A stretch of 64,000 bases of DNA from Anthonomus grandis grandis (GCF_022605725.1 NC_065562.1:5270001-5334000), one strand, 5' to 3'; numbered from the stretch's first letter, positions 1-10,795 are shown. The notes: a model not told the origin generated them from the sequence alone. Program-made: numbers and translations.

Positions 1-120
1 TAATCTTAGCTTTAACGTAATTAAACACTTACAGGAATAATGTCTAATAATAAGTGATTTACAATGTTTAAATAATCCTAATTTGGCAACACAGCACCCA
101 AATTTAAAAAATAAGGTACC

Positions 121-352
121 TAAATGTAGAGAATAAAAAGTTCTTTGAAATAAGGTATCACCCAACCCAACCCAACCCAACCCCTATTGCCATTTAAGAT
201 TTTCGAGAGGGAGGTTCTGGGGGTAGGGCGTTGAAAGAGGCAAAGTGATTTCTGCATAAAAAGTGTCCGAGCGGATTTTATAAAAACCAAACTTGTTTCG
301 AGATCATAGGGGTGGGAAGTAGTCAAATTGTTGTTAAATTGACAACCTGTAT
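121..352. repeat. Orphan terminal repeat of a mariner-type (DUF4817) element
   Basis: The stretch resembles the right-hand TIR of the elements at 49423-51747 and 11702-14285. It has, in the same order, a 'aaggtatcac' block, 'catttaagatttt', 'aaagtgattt' and 'aagtgtccgagcg', and it ends in a decayed 'caacctgtataat' where intact copies have 'caccctgtat'. A short CCCAA tandem run (about 160-182) lies inside it. No transposase or second TIR is nearby, so this is a solo, diverged end. Similarity was judged by eye. Confidence 0.6.
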
Positions 353-1097
353 AATCTTGTAAAAGAGAAAATATTTAAAAAACCATGTAATTATTGGTGA
401 TATAAATGTGAATTTATTGTCCCCAAAGAAACCTCCCTGAAACTGAGGAGTACAGAACTATAATAAGCTCGTATCATTTTAGTTCTTATATTAATAAAGT
501 AACAAAATCACAATTTGATACATGTGATAATTTCGTGGTTAAAATATGTAACAGGAATAAAAAATGCTATTATCATTTATTTTAAACTATATTTACTGAT
601 ATATTACACCCGATTGTATGTAACCTATTTCTGAATAATAAATGTAATATTGGAAATGTATATAAACTATAATAATTTGAGAAATGAATTAAAAATAGAA
701 ATGTGACATTCAATATATTTCGCAGATAATATAAATGGGAATCAATAATTTTATAGATATTTTAAAGAGTAAAATTAGCAGCCATACCAAAATAATTAAC
801 GTTAGTTATGGAAAAAATGGAAAAAATAAATTGATAACAAAAGGTCTACTAAAAAAGATAAAAGTAATTAGTAGGCGAGTAGCCGTTCTTTCTTCAGATT
901 CGGTCTTAACCCGACACACCTTACTTCTTTTGTTATTTAATAACTAAGCTTGCTTACTACTCGTTATTATTTTTCCAAAGTTCTTATCGGAGTCCTTGCC
1001 TTGTATGTAATATTATATTTTAACGGAAACATGGTCTTTTAATAGAAATGGCAAAAAATAATCTATTGCTATTGCTTACGCTAACATTTTCTTATAG
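353..1097. other. Top2 intron, no gene seen
   Basis: AT-rich intron sequence ending in the acceptor 'cttatag' before 1098. The short open frame at 735-947 has no recognisable domain and unremarkable composition, so it is treated as chance. Confidence 0.6.
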
Positions 1098-1269
1098 GTT
1101 TGGGTACCTCCACATCAAAGGAGGCAAAGGAATATTTCACCAATATGGATCGTCATAGGATTGTCTTTAAATACAGCGGGCCGCAGGACGACGACCACAT
1201 CGTGTTGGCGTTTAGCAAAAAACATATTGAGGCTAGAAAAGAATGGTTGACTAATTTTATGCAAGACAG
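1098..1269 (+). CDS. Top2: DNA topoisomerase II, internal exon (end of TOPRIM domain)
   Basis: Topoisomerase II passes one DNA duplex through a transient double-strand break in another, using ATP, in the nucleus. The exon reads GLGTSTSKEAKEYF..., then KYSGPQDDDHIVLAFSKKH and KEWLTNFMQD. These are hallmark strings of eukaryotic type IIA enzymes just after the TOPRIM catalytic Glu/DxD motifs. It begins after acceptor 'cttatag' with the last two bases of a Gly codon, and ends in 'gacag' before donor 'gtaagag' (phase 2). The next exon at 15125 completes the codon. It is clean and in frame, and is certainly part of a gene whose 5' exons are outside the window. Confidence 0.96.
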
Positions 1270-1500
1270 GTAAGAGTCTAGGAAGTAACTCAGATTACTT
1301 TTCTCTTTTTTGCATATCTACCATAAAATATTGCATACCTAGAACAGTAGTTATGCCTTATTGTCAGAAAATTTAATTTAATTCAAAGTAAATAGGTACA
1401 TAACAAAACAAAAATACTGTACAAATTATCAAATTGTACAATTTGGTCGAAATACATAAATAAAATAATTTTTATATACAAATATACACACAATTATATG
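1270..1500. other. Start of Top2 intron 1, no gene
   Basis: Donor 'gtaagag' at 1270, then AT-rich sequence. No coding signal or element boundary is visible before the LINE relic. Confidence 0.5.
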
Positions 1501-2295
1501 TACAAAATTGTCAAAAACCTTAGTCTCAAAAAAAAAACATACAATAAAAAGCAGGCAAACATTTTGCAAATAATAGGTAGGTAATAACGCCAGTGTGTGC
1601 TTTAAAAGGAAATATTAAAAAAGTCTTCTACTGTATATAGGGCTTTTTGCAGTAGTAAAGATTTTAGGGCATTGCGAAAACAACTAAAAGTAGTCATCGA
1701 TTTTATTACGGAAGGCATTTTTATTGCTGCATAAAGTATAGAGTTCTTTACTAATTCCGACCGTGGAATTGGCAGATAAAGATTATGATCAACGTTCCTT
1801 AGTGAATAGCTGTGGGATGGTCTTTATGGAATCTGCGACACATGTTTGCGGATAAGGCAGATAGATTCAAATATAAATAACGAGGGAAGAGTAAGGATCT
1901 TATATTTTATAAAATTTACTTGGCAGTGAGCTCTACTATCAAGTCCTAATAAGTAGCGAAGCGCTCTCTTTTGAAGTTTAAATATACGCTCAAATTGGGT
2001 CTTGCAGCATGTACCCCAGAATGGAAGGGCGTAACGAAGATGTGACTCAAAAAGAGCATAATAAAATGTTTTGGCCGTGAAAAAGCCTAATTCTCTTGAG
2101 ATTGATCTTATGGCAAAACATGCCGAGCTTAGTTTTTTAGATAACGTATCTATGTGCAAATCCCATTTCAAAGAGCCGTCCACAACAAGACCCAAGAACT
2201 TGACAGACTCGACGACTTCCAAACTGGTATTGTTTAGAATAAATGGAGGAATGGTCGTTTTATATGATCTATTATTATATTTTCTCAGAAGATTT
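1501..2295 (-). pseudogene. LINE 3' end: C-terminal part of a reverse transcriptase ORF (5'-truncated)
   Basis: The minus frame from about 2295 to 1824 reads SVKFLGLVVDGSLKWDLHI, then HLRYALPFWGTC, then LQKRALRYLLGLDSRAHC. This is the conserved segment after the RT domain of jockey/CR1-type non-LTR retrotransposons. The RT catalytic region is absent. The open frame continues upstream into BEL/Pao-coded residues (CAYCLRFINKYQKKG), so the junction near 2295 marks 5'-truncated insertion into the Pao element. No poly(A)/poly(T) tail is obvious, so the left limit is approximate. Confidence 0.75.
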
Positions 2296-4230
2296 CCCTT
2301 TTTTTGATACTTATTTATGAATCTTAGGCAATAGGCACACACACGCTGTAACTTGATGAAAAGCGTTCAAAAGAAAATGGATTATCTTCTACCTTAAAGG
2401 CTACCACTTGTCTTTTAAGCTCTGGAACTTTCTTTACTGGGCTAAATTTAGATTTTAGCCATCCTTATCCAGCTTAGACACACACTAGAGTCTGTCCACA
2501 GAAAGAATGCATTAATTTTTAGTTTCATAGAAGTTTTTATCTTATGCACTAAATTGGCTAAGAGAAAGGCACCACATAACTCCAACCTTGGTATAGTAAA
2601 CACCTTTAAGGGAGCCATCTTGGACTTTGCACACAACAATCGTACTTGAATATCTCCACTATTGGTCACACTTCGAAAATATACACACGCTTCATAAGAT
2701 TCTAAAGGATGCATCAGCAAATCCATAAATTTCAATGCATACTGGGTTATAACATAGCACATGCCTTCATATTTGTAAAGCATTTAATTCTGGAAGATGT
2801 TGTCTAAAATTACACATGTATTAACATCGGATGGCAAAGACTCATTCACCACAACCTCTGAAGAATCATCTTTGCAATTATGCAACACATGGAGTCGCAA
2901 GTCCTAAGGGGTCAAAGATTTGAGCTATATCTGATAAGACAGTTAAGACAGTTGTAATCCGATCCCTACTATTTATATCAATGCGGAACATCAGAAAATC
3001 CTTATCACAAGACCAATACAACCCCAAAGTTTTTGTTTTTTCTGTTTTTGTATTTTTAGTATCTGACGATACATTTTATTTATATCAGCACATATTACCA
3101 CATTATGTTGTCTAAATCTTAAAATAATTTGAAATAACTCATCTTTTAAGGTAGGTCCCACCAATTGAATGCTATTCAAGGGCCCCCCCCCCCCCCCCCC
3201 TCTGAAGCAGTTGACCCATCAAACACCACTCTCAATTTCGTTGTTGGGCTGTTATCATTAGTTACACCATGATGTGGAAAATAAAAAGGACTTTCCTTTA
3301 AATCCTCTGGAGAACCTTCAACCACATGACCTAATTCTTTATACTCCTCCATGAACACTACATATTTTTCTCTTAATGTCGGACTTTTTGCCAATTTGGA
3401 TTCCAGTGAATAAAATCTTCTTACAGCATGCTGTCTAGAATCGCTCAAACACTCTGGTGAAACCTTCAAGGGAATATATACCACAAAACGACCTACATCA
3501 TCACGACTTAGAAACTTTATAAAAAATATCTTCGCACTGCTGTTCCTCAGATGACAATATTTTTTTATTTCCTTGAACCTCCTCTACTTCCCAAAACCTT
3601 TGCAATTGATCCTGGATACTTAACAAATTCCCTGAAAAATGACAACTGAAACTTGATGATCTTACTGCTAGATTTCCTCTATTACACTCACCACCAATAA
3701 TCCATCCAAGCCTTGTTTTTTGTAGGATAGGTAAACCCTTACCAAGATTAATTTGGTTAGGGTTATTAGTGACAATAGGTTTAAATACATACCACGACCA
3801 ATGAGGATATCAATATCACTCAGTCTATCTGGCTTGGAATAGGCCAATTTACTATACTAAAGGTACATGAAGGATAATTATTACTCAAATTAGTACTCAT
3901 ACAGATATTTTAATGGGGTTATTGTTTTACCACCTGTCACAGTAGAGGGCAGTTCTAATTTCTTTAAATCTAGCTTATCAAAACACTTTTGTGAAATAAA
4001 ATGACTCTGACTAACACTATCTAAAAGGGCTCTACACACTTGAAGAACACCATTTGCATCCAACACCTGGACTTGTGCTGTTTGTAACAACACTTGTAAT
4101 TTAAAATAACACTCTTCACTAGTCATATTTATTGTATCATTCATTAAGTCACTCATGACTTAATTCTGACCCTCATTATTTATTACCCTTTGTATGACCT
4201 CACTACTACTCCCTCTGGGCATTTTGTTCA
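2296..4230 (-). pseudogene. BEL/Pao retrotransposon pol (protease, RT, RNase H), broken
   Basis: Read on the minus strand in order. The retropepsin (DUF1758-like) segment at about 4190-3890 has CRALLDSVSQSHFISQKC, with DSVS in place of DSG/DTG. The linker near 3700 has GLPILQKTRLGWIIGG. Next comes the characteristic Pao block (3484-3200) with DSRQHAVRRFYSLESKL, ELGHVVEG and TKLRVVFDGS. RT follows (3180-2990) with VGPTLKDELF and CADINKMYRQI. The RNase H region (2783-2448) has PLKVFTIPRLELCGAFLLA and FLWTDSSVCLSWI, and NPFSF/KLQRVCAYCLRF follows to 2300. Frameshifts separate most blocks. No integrase remains. The matching gag is at 10796-11500 and 14290-14480, separated by later insertions. Confidence 0.9.
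3183..3200. repeat. Poly(C) homopolymer, 18 nt
   Basis: Eighteen consecutive C on the + strand lie inside the Pao RT region directly after the VVFDGS motif, giving a Gly run in the minus frame and breaking the RT. It is unusual in such AT-rich sequence. Confidence 0.9.
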
Positions 4231-4253
4231 GAAATATTTTTTCGGTAAAAATG

Positions 4254-4286
4254 CAATAATAATAATAATATAATAATAATAATAAA
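4254..4286. repeat. (AAT)n microsatellite
   Basis: About ten AAT/ATA units with one interruption, at the junction between Pao sequence and the Crypton-like element. Confidence 0.85.
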
Positions 4287-4568
4287 TATGTTTTCCGAAA
4301 ATCGATAAGAAATAATAACATTTTTGACAACATATTTGAAAGAAAAAGTCAATATTTCCTCCAACTTAATTGTTGCCTGGCAACCGAAAATAACAGTAAG
4401 GAAATATTCATTTCTGTACTGTAAGGAAATGTTATTTCTATACATTAAACTTTAGAACATAAATGCGAACAGGTTTTTTCCTAAACAATTTTATTTTTAA
4501 AACTTTCAGCACACACAAGGTTAACATTATATTTTAAAATTATTACTTATTATTTGTTATATTTACTG

Positions 4569-5335
4569 TTATTTGACAATTAGTACAAGTATTGAAAACT
4601 GGAAGAACTTGGGAACTAATAGCATTGTTTTGTTGAATATTTTCCAAACTAATAATTTTATTTGTATGACAATAACTATTACTATAAATGATCTTGATGT
4701 ATTGGTTTTTGAATCCGGTATGGTAACTAAAAGTTTAGATAGTAGGTCTTGTATATCTTGTACAGTCATTTTAACCAGCTCGTCCATTCTGCAAGCTCCG
4801 GAAATTCCAAATATTACAGCTACCTACAACAATAAATAAGCATGTAAAGAATCCAAATATAATTTGAAGTTTTGTAAGTTACCTTAATCATTAAATATTC
4901 CTTATCTGGAGCTTCCTGAATAAATTTGTTTATTTCTTCTTTAGTTAAAATCTTGGATTTTTTTGGCTTATAGGCATGTGCTTGTTGTTTCAGGAATGCT
5001 CGAAGTTTTAAATATTCAGATATATCCACATCATGTCTAATTGCAAGGGTTGCCTTCAGCATTGAACAATTGGCCCATAAAGTTGAAGAATTCATCTTGG
5101 AACCAAGCTCCAAGAAGTATGCCATTACAACATTTTCCGAGAAAGAAGTTACATTTTTATTCGTACGGTAGTCCATGAAGCGGTTGTATGCATAGTTATA
5201 CTTATTTCTAGATTTTATTGGTAACAATTCCAATGATGCAGCATTCACTGCCTCCGTGAGTTCTGGGAGGGTTTCAGAAATGGAACAGTCATCATCACTC
5301 ATCATATGTACTTCGTTTCCGTAGTTACAAAACAA
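4569..5335 (-). pseudogene. Crypton-like tyrosine recombinase, two exons, internally deleted
   Basis: Exon 1 (5335-4883) starts at a Met and encodes the SAM-like core-binding region of KIAA1958/Crypton-type tyrosine recombinases: YNYAYNRFMDYRTNKN, VVMAYFLELGSKMNSSTLW, LKAFLKQ-type spacing and SKILTKEEINKF. A 59-nt intron (4882-4824, GTAACT..TTGTAG on the minus strand) keeps the frame into exon 2, VAVIFGISGACRMDELVKM. The Arg in GACR is the box-I catalytic Arg of the family. After SDSKTNTSRSF-like residues the family motif is lost. Another frame downstream reads a Crypton-like C-terminal tail (VFNTCTNCQITVNIT), so the box II/Tyr region seems deleted. The enzyme would join DNA through a Tyr intermediate; this copy cannot. 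Confidence 0.75.
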
Positions 5336-5461
5336 TGTTTCATGGCTTCTTTTATTTAAGGGAAAAATAATAATGTTGATTTAAAATTTTTAACATGATT
5401 AGTAATAGTTTACCGTAATTTTAATGATTCCCGATTTTCGGAAAAATAGTATGTAGACCTC

Positions 5462-5560
5462 GTAGGAAAAGCCACATTCCCGGACTCCGTATTGCCAGTC
5501 TCGGCTTGCGCCTCGACTGGCAATTTTTACGATCGCCCGGGAATGTTAAGCTTTTCCTAC
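5462..5560. repeat. 99-bp near-perfect palindrome upstream of the Crypton-like gene
   Basis: The outer arms are gtaggaaaa..cattcccgg and cccgggaatg..ttttcctac. The inner arms are attgccagtc and gactggcaat. 'tagtat' (5447) and 'atacta' (5571) extend the symmetry. It lies about 120 bp upstream of the minus-strand recombinase start and may be an element end or fold-back structure. Confidence 0.8.
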
Positions 5561-5589
5561 TGTATATAATATACTATTTATTTGCAAAC

Positions 5590-6902
5590 TCATCATAACT
5601 ACAGAAAAAAATACACATTTATTATTTTATGCAAATAAAAGGCCAAAAAATTCAGAATTCTGCCAAGGCAAATTCTGGTCTTTAACATTATGGCCAAAAC
5701 TTAAAAAAACTAACTAAAAAAAAATTTAGAAAAGCTTGTAACAGACTAAGTTTAATTATACACACCTACCCAAAAAATTTAGAACATTAACATAGTACCT
5801 CTTACAAAAAAAAAACTCGCACATTAGTTACCCACACTAAACACAGATTTTTAGTTTTCACCCACACCCAAACTAACAATATTGACCCTTCAATATTTTA
5901 CCCAGATAGCTGCTGACTCATCAGACGCACCATCATTCCTCTGCGAAAAGTTTGAACAGACACCAAACTCAACTCAAAATGTATGCCTAAAGAGTTCATC
6001 TGATATGCAAAATTATAGGAAAAGGACCTTTAAATAATTGAGTCTTATGTCTTGGAATACGAATTGTGTTTCTTCTTAAGCCCAATGGTGAACATCATTT
6101 CTAAAAGTAATCTTAAGGTATAGGTAAGGTGGACTACGGTATTGAAGAATTTTATAAAAAAAGTAAGTGAATGAGCAACCCTACGATTTTGCATATTTAA
6201 CCACCCCAGCTCGGAAAGTCTATGGGAAACGCGATTACGTCTGCGTATGCCAAAAATTAGGCGAATACATGAGTTCTGAAGCTTTTGCAATCGGCACCTG
6301 TCATTCTAGGCACCAACCGTAATGCCTTACTTAGGTAATGCCTATGCAAGTAAATTAATTTTAAAGCAAAATACCCTTTTTTTAGAACATTAGAAACGTG
6401 TTGATGAAATCGTAAATCATTATCCACTATTAAGCCCAAACTTTTGCAATTATCTACAACAGGAATATTAGCATCACCCATCTTAATATTAATAGTGTTG
6501 ATGTTTAAAATATGGTTAATTTTTTGCTTATTAACAATCAACATTACAGACGACTTAGAAGGATTTAATTTTAGAAAATGTTTAGAAGAAATATTGCATA
6601 TGGCTTGTAAGTCTTAAGTAATTAATTTTTGCTTCCGCATTTTTAGCATCTTCTGGCAGAAAAGAGTAATACAACTGAGCATCGTCAGCATAAAAATGGT
6701 AAAAAGGCAGTTTTTTAAATAAAAATAAAATCTAAAAGTATAAATAATAAAAAAATAAGGGTCCTAAAATATGAGGCACCCTGAGGCACGCCATTACCAA
6801 CTTCCAAGGGTTCAGATACATTTTCCTCTATCTTGACTCGCTGCACCCTACCGCTTAAATAAGAATTAATGAAATTAATAGCTTTATCAGAAAAACCTAT
6901 AC
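5590..6902 (-). pseudogene. LINE reverse transcriptase, 3' half (split by a mariner-type element)
   Basis: From right to left on the minus strand. At 6902-6715 is RT fingers/palm sequence GFSDKAINFINSYLSGRVQR and NGVPQG. There is a gap or decay region near 6700-6545. At 6544-6257 is NCKSLGLIVDNDLRFHQHV, the post-RT thumb motif. After a frameshift comes LQNSCIRLIFGIRRRNRV and LGWLNMQNRR down to 6045. The YADD region is decayed (a HFYADDAQLYYSF-like reading at 6650-6715). Then 3' UTR-like sequence runs to about 5590. The N-terminal half continues at 9098-10690. Confidence 0.8.
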
Positions 6903-9097
6903 AGGGTGTCTCCTTTTTCATAGGGACAGTATTGCTGTCTCCTATACTATAAAAGATACGAGGGCGGTTAAATTAGAAAAAAGTTGCGGCATTTTATTCT
7001 GATTAAAAAAGTGTATTTAGATTTTTTATGCGACGTTTCGTTTTTTAGATATCATCAACTTTTTTTTTTAAATACGGACCTGGATTTTTTATTTTATATT
7101 TAAAAAGAATTTTTATTTTCCTTTTCAACAATGTATAACTTAAATGTCTGTCTCGACGTTTCGGTATAAAAATAGCAGTTTTGAAGCTTTTTTCTTTAAT
7201 ACGGACCTGATTAGTATTTACAAAATTAAAATACAGCAGATTTGAGTTGAGTTGGGTTAGCTGCTAATATTATTCACTAACATCAATTGCGGCTGATATT
7301 TTTTTATGTGGTTAGGAAAATAATTACGATATATGATTTGTTTGATATTAATATTCGATAACGAAAATCTATTTTCAAAGCTGCATGGAGAGCCACCTTT
7401 AATGAAAATGGAACCTTGCTTGCCGAATGGTTCAAACTTTATAACAATGTCAGATTTATTACGGCTGTGACTTATTTAGGTAGACCATGAAAACAAAAAT
7501 ATGTTGTAGCTACGACAACAATTATTATTATTAGTTACAACAAAATTATTAAAATATTACTTTGATATTTTAACGTTTTACCGAGAATACACACAACGAT
7601 GTTAATGTTTTAACTCAAATTCATCTTTATCCGTAGTCTTCATTAAGAATTATAGGTTCTGATTGTGGGATACATCCTTCAGTGGTCGGAAAAATTTTAA
7701 AGAAACATAGGTATCATGACTACAAGTTCCAACCGGTTCAGAAACTGCATCCAGGTGATTCAGAACGCAGACTTGTTTTCTGCCGTTGGTATCAAGAGAT
7801 GTTAAATGCAGACCTTACGACCATTTTATGGACCGACGAAACTACATTCACTAATAGTGGCATGTTTAACCGAAAAAATAAGCATTTCTATGCGCAAAAC
7901 AACCCACATTTAGTAGAAGAAACTAAGCCTCAAAATCGACTTAGTCTTAATATGTGGTGCGGAATCATCGGTAATAGGCTAATAGGTCCCAAAATTATTG
8001 ATAGAAATTTAAATGGTGAAAGGTACCATTGACCTATTGACGGAAGTTATGGATGAAATTCCATTGGAAATTCCGCTGTTGCCCGAGATTTTCTCGACAC
8101 AAATTTCCCTAATTGCTGGGTAGGAACAAACGGTCCTGTAAGGTGGCCTCCTCGTTCCCCATGCCTTAATCCTCTGGATTACTTCTTATGGGGATTTTTA
8201 AAAAATAAAGTCAATAACAGTGAAATAAATAATATGGAGGTGTTAACACATCGGGTCACTGCTGCATTTAGAGATTTAAAGCCCGAATACTTAACCCGCT
8301 CAATAGAGAATTTAGAATTAAGGACCTTAAAATGCATTGAACATAATGGGGGTCACGAAAATTTGTTGTAAATATTGTAAATGTTATTTGTAAAAAACTG
8401 CTTAATTTCTTCTCAGAACTAAAAAACTGCTTTATAAGCAAGAAAAACAGCAACTTTTCTTGCCTAATGTATGTAAAGAGAATGTTGTTTTTTTAGTTAA
8501 ATCGTAATGTTTTGTTATTTTTTGGTTAATACACGTTTATCATTTGTTTGTAAAGTAAATAAAATATTTCTTATTAAAAGTGTAAAATTCTATTTTATTT
8601 ACACATTTATTGTTCCCCTTCTAAATCTAAAGCAAGTACTCGTAAATTAAAAAAACCATACCAAATTTTCGAATTTCTTTTTCTTACCCACAAAAAAAGG
8701 GCGCTGTCGTTTTAAAATTTTATGTTTGATATTGAAGATAAATAGGTAAATATGCATTCAAAAGGTATTTTAATTTTGGAAATACTAATCAGGTCCGTAT
8801 TAAAGAAAAAAGCTTGAAAACTGCTATTTTTATACCGAAACGTCGAGACAGACATTTAAGTTATACATTGTTGAAAAGGAAAATAAAAATTCTTTTTAAA
8901 TATAAAATAAAAAATCCAGGTCCGTATTTTAAAAAAAAAGTTGATGATATCTAAAAAACGACACGTCGCATAAAAAATCTAAATACACTTTTTTAATCAG
9001 AATAAAATGCCGCAACTTTTTTCTAATTTAAACGCCCTCGTATCTTTTATAGTATAGGAGGTAGCAATACTGTCCCTATGAAAAAGGAGACACCCTA
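6903..9097 (+). mobile_element. Mariner-type (DUF4817) element 1, inserted in the LINE RT
   Basis: The ends are cagggtgtctcc and ggagacaccct. The inverted arms are about 330 bp long (6903-7232 and 8766-9097), for example 'gacgtttcggtataaaaat' on the left and its complement on the right. Flanking TA is present (ctata..tatag), although the last TIR base is mutated (ccctata). The interrupted LINE frame resumes on both sides (SDKAINF / DDGMISALVLLYYTKAFD). Confidence 0.88.
7630..8371 (+). pseudogene. DDE transposase of element 1, deleted and frameshifted
   Basis: The frame reads GIHPSVVGKILKKHRYHDYK (HTH end), then the first catalytic Asp in ILWTDETTFTNSG, then LSLNMWCGIIGNRLIGP. It breaks at 8032 with a stop. 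The block that would carry FQQDGAPPH (second Asp) is deleted around 8035-8085. The next recognisable part is RWPPRSPCLNPLDYFLWGFL (third Asp in NPLD; 'SPC' replaces 'SPD') and the C-terminal HNGGHENLL. It lacks the DUF4817 N-terminus and cannot be active. Confidence 0.85.
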
Positions 9098-9820
9098 TAT
9101 AGTGAAACATTTTAAAATTTCGTGATTAACAAAATCAAAGGCTTTCGTATAGTACAATAGAACAAGGGCAGAAATCATACCATCATCCCTAGATCTTATG
9201 ATGTCATCAATAACATCCGCCATTGCTGAAGCACAACTGAAATTCTTTCTAAACCCAGACTGTTTAGGAGGCAAAATATCATTAGCATTTAAAAAAAATT
9301 TCTTAAAAGCTCCAGGAATCTGTTTTTGCTTACAAGGTAATATGTTTCTTAATTCACTTCATTTTTCCCCATATGTACAGTTCTTAAATTTATTTCTAGA
9401 AAAAGCTTTTTTTTTCTGCTCTAACGGCTGTCGTTGCTTGTAATACTCCCACTTTGCAGGCAATTTACTTGTTTTGAAATCTTTTAGCGCTTTATCTTTT
9501 ATTTTTTGAAGAAGTTTTATATTGTCTGTCAACCAAGGAGAGTTTCTCTTTTTTCGCACCGTAAATGTTTTAACAGAAGCATGGGTATCAAACAATTTTA
9601 TTAGGTTGGTATTTAAAAAATTTACTTTATCGTCAATAGATTGATAATAATATATAAGATAAAATGGAATGGCCTCTAGATCGGCCTGGAAGTTATCTAA
9701 GTTTATATTTTTTAGGGGTCTATAGGTCACGACTTTAGGAAGCACTTCCGGCACCATACCACCAAATTCGAAGAAAATGCTAAAGTGATCGGAAAACGTA
9801 GAGTTAATAATGCCAGTTTT
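9098..9820 (-). pseudogene. LINE ORF2 middle part (linker and RT N-terminus)
   Basis: This is the minus-strand continuation of the LINE. At 9820-9757 it reads NILKTGIINSTFSDHFSIFF, the end of the endonuclease. At 9757-9359 it reads VRKKRNSPWLTDNIKLL and KDKALKDFKTSK, the typical linker with 'PWLT'. At 9300-9100 is the RT start with DDGMISALVLL and TKAFDFVNHEIL. Frame breaks occur between blocks. TIR element 1 interrupts it at 9097. Confidence 0.82.
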
Positions 9821-9831
9821 TAAAATATTTA

Positions 9832-10090
9832 ATTAGAAACGTATCATCCATTTTTCTCTAAGAGTCCAAACGAAAACAAAACAAAGGTAAGAACACAAAG
9901 TCACGGTCTCATCAAATCCATATAATTTTTTTTAAAGCTACACGTGTTTCGCTCCTATCGGAGCATCATCAGGCCTAGACCTACACAGATCACATTACAA
10001 CTAACAACAAAAAGAAATTAAAACAAACAACAAAAAAAAATTATATGGATTTGATGAGACCGTGACTTTGTGTTCTTACCTTTGTTTTGT
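9832..10090 (-). mobile_element. Small Penelope-type insert with 57-bp inverted ends and a hammerhead motif
   Basis: A 259-bp insert is flanked by a perfect 12-bp duplication, ttaaaatattta (9820-9831 and 10091-10102). Removing it restores the LINE frame. It has inverted arms of about 57 bp (about 9880-9935 and 10034-10090; ggtaagaacacaaagtcacg and its complement) around a core carrying a minus-strand hammerhead-like motif. It has no coding capacity. The core recurs at 18862, 28822 and 61940. The copy at 28822 lies downstream of a Penelope-like C-terminus, so this is most likely a Penelope terminal (pLTR) derivative. Confidence 0.75.
9935..9976 (-). ncRNA. Hammerhead ribozyme-like motif, copy A (type I, minimal stem III)
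   Basis: On the minus strand: stem I strand AGGC, core CTGATGA, stem II GCTCC-GATA-GGAGC (with one extra U before it), core GAA, stem III ACAC/GTGT with no loop, then A17 and stem I strand GCTT. The predicted cleavage is after the A complementary to 9939. The core nucleotides follow the hammerhead consensus (CUGANGA, GAA, A15.1-U16.1, H17). Family knowledge: Penelope-like elements carry such minimal-stem-III hammerheads. Activity is untested. Confidence 0.7.
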
Positions 10091-10102
10091 TTAAAATATT
10101 TA

Positions 10103-10690
10103 GCTGATTAGTAAAAATAAGGTTGAATAGAGCTGGTGCTATTAAAAATACGAGTCGGCTCAGCTATAACCTGCTTTAGATTAAAAGTCTCACACAAAGA
10201 TATTAATTGGCGTGCATGGTTGTCATAAGCTTTTGAAACATCAATATTAAAGTCCCCGAGGCAGGTTATATGGTTAAAATTAGAAAACATATCAATTAGT
10301 GTCTCCTCTAATGTTAGGAAAAAATTTTGAATATTAGAATTTGGAGGTCTATAAATTATTCCAAAAATATGCGGTTCACCATCAATATTAATTTTTAACC
10401 AAAGGCGTTCTAAAAATTCATACATTTCAGACAAAAGAATTTCATAAGTTAATCTGCTCTGAACAAAGGTAACAATACCGCCACCTTTATAATTTTGTCG
10501 ATCATTTCTTATTAGTTGGTAATTAGGGATGTGTACAGCATTACTACAATATCGCGAGTTAGCCATGACTCTGTAATTGCAATAAGGTTAAAATCCCCTG
10601 AACAGTATTCCGCAGAAAAATCATCAAAATGAGCCAACAACAATAGTGTATGATGTTTTAAATTAGACTTTTGACAGTTAGATTAGATTA
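10103..10690 (-). pseudogene. LINE APE-type endonuclease domain
   Basis: The minus frame reads NLIAITESWL, then NSRYCSNAVHIPNYQLIR, NYKGGGIVTFVQS, IFGIIYRPPNSN and ITCLGDFNIDVSKA. These correspond to the TE(S/T)W, YRPP and GDFN motifs of the apurinic-like endonuclease that nicks target DNA for target-primed reverse transcription. The domain is nearly complete; its end is split by the 259-bp insert at 10090. The LINE 5' end is near 10690. Confidence 0.85.
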
Positions 10691-10795
10691 GACACTGTAC
10701 ACTCTGTATAAGCATGAGCTGTTTTATATTAAACACAAATGCCATAATTTTACCTTATCTACTCTTTCCTTCACCGAAAATTTCAGAAAGTTAGC

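Noticed and set aside
160..182. CCCAA tandem run as an interstitial telomere repeat
   Set aside because: Insect telomeres are usually TTAGG (CCTAA); this run is CCCAA, only about four units, and lies inside a TIR relic.
735..947. Open frame of 70 codons upstream of the first exon
   Set aside because: No domain, no splice context matching Top2, low-complexity Lys/Asn content typical of AT-rich chance ORFs.
7160..7240. Functional host promoter near 'gacgtttcggtataaaaat'
   Set aside because: TATA-like string is part of the element 1 TIR and repeated as complement at the other end.
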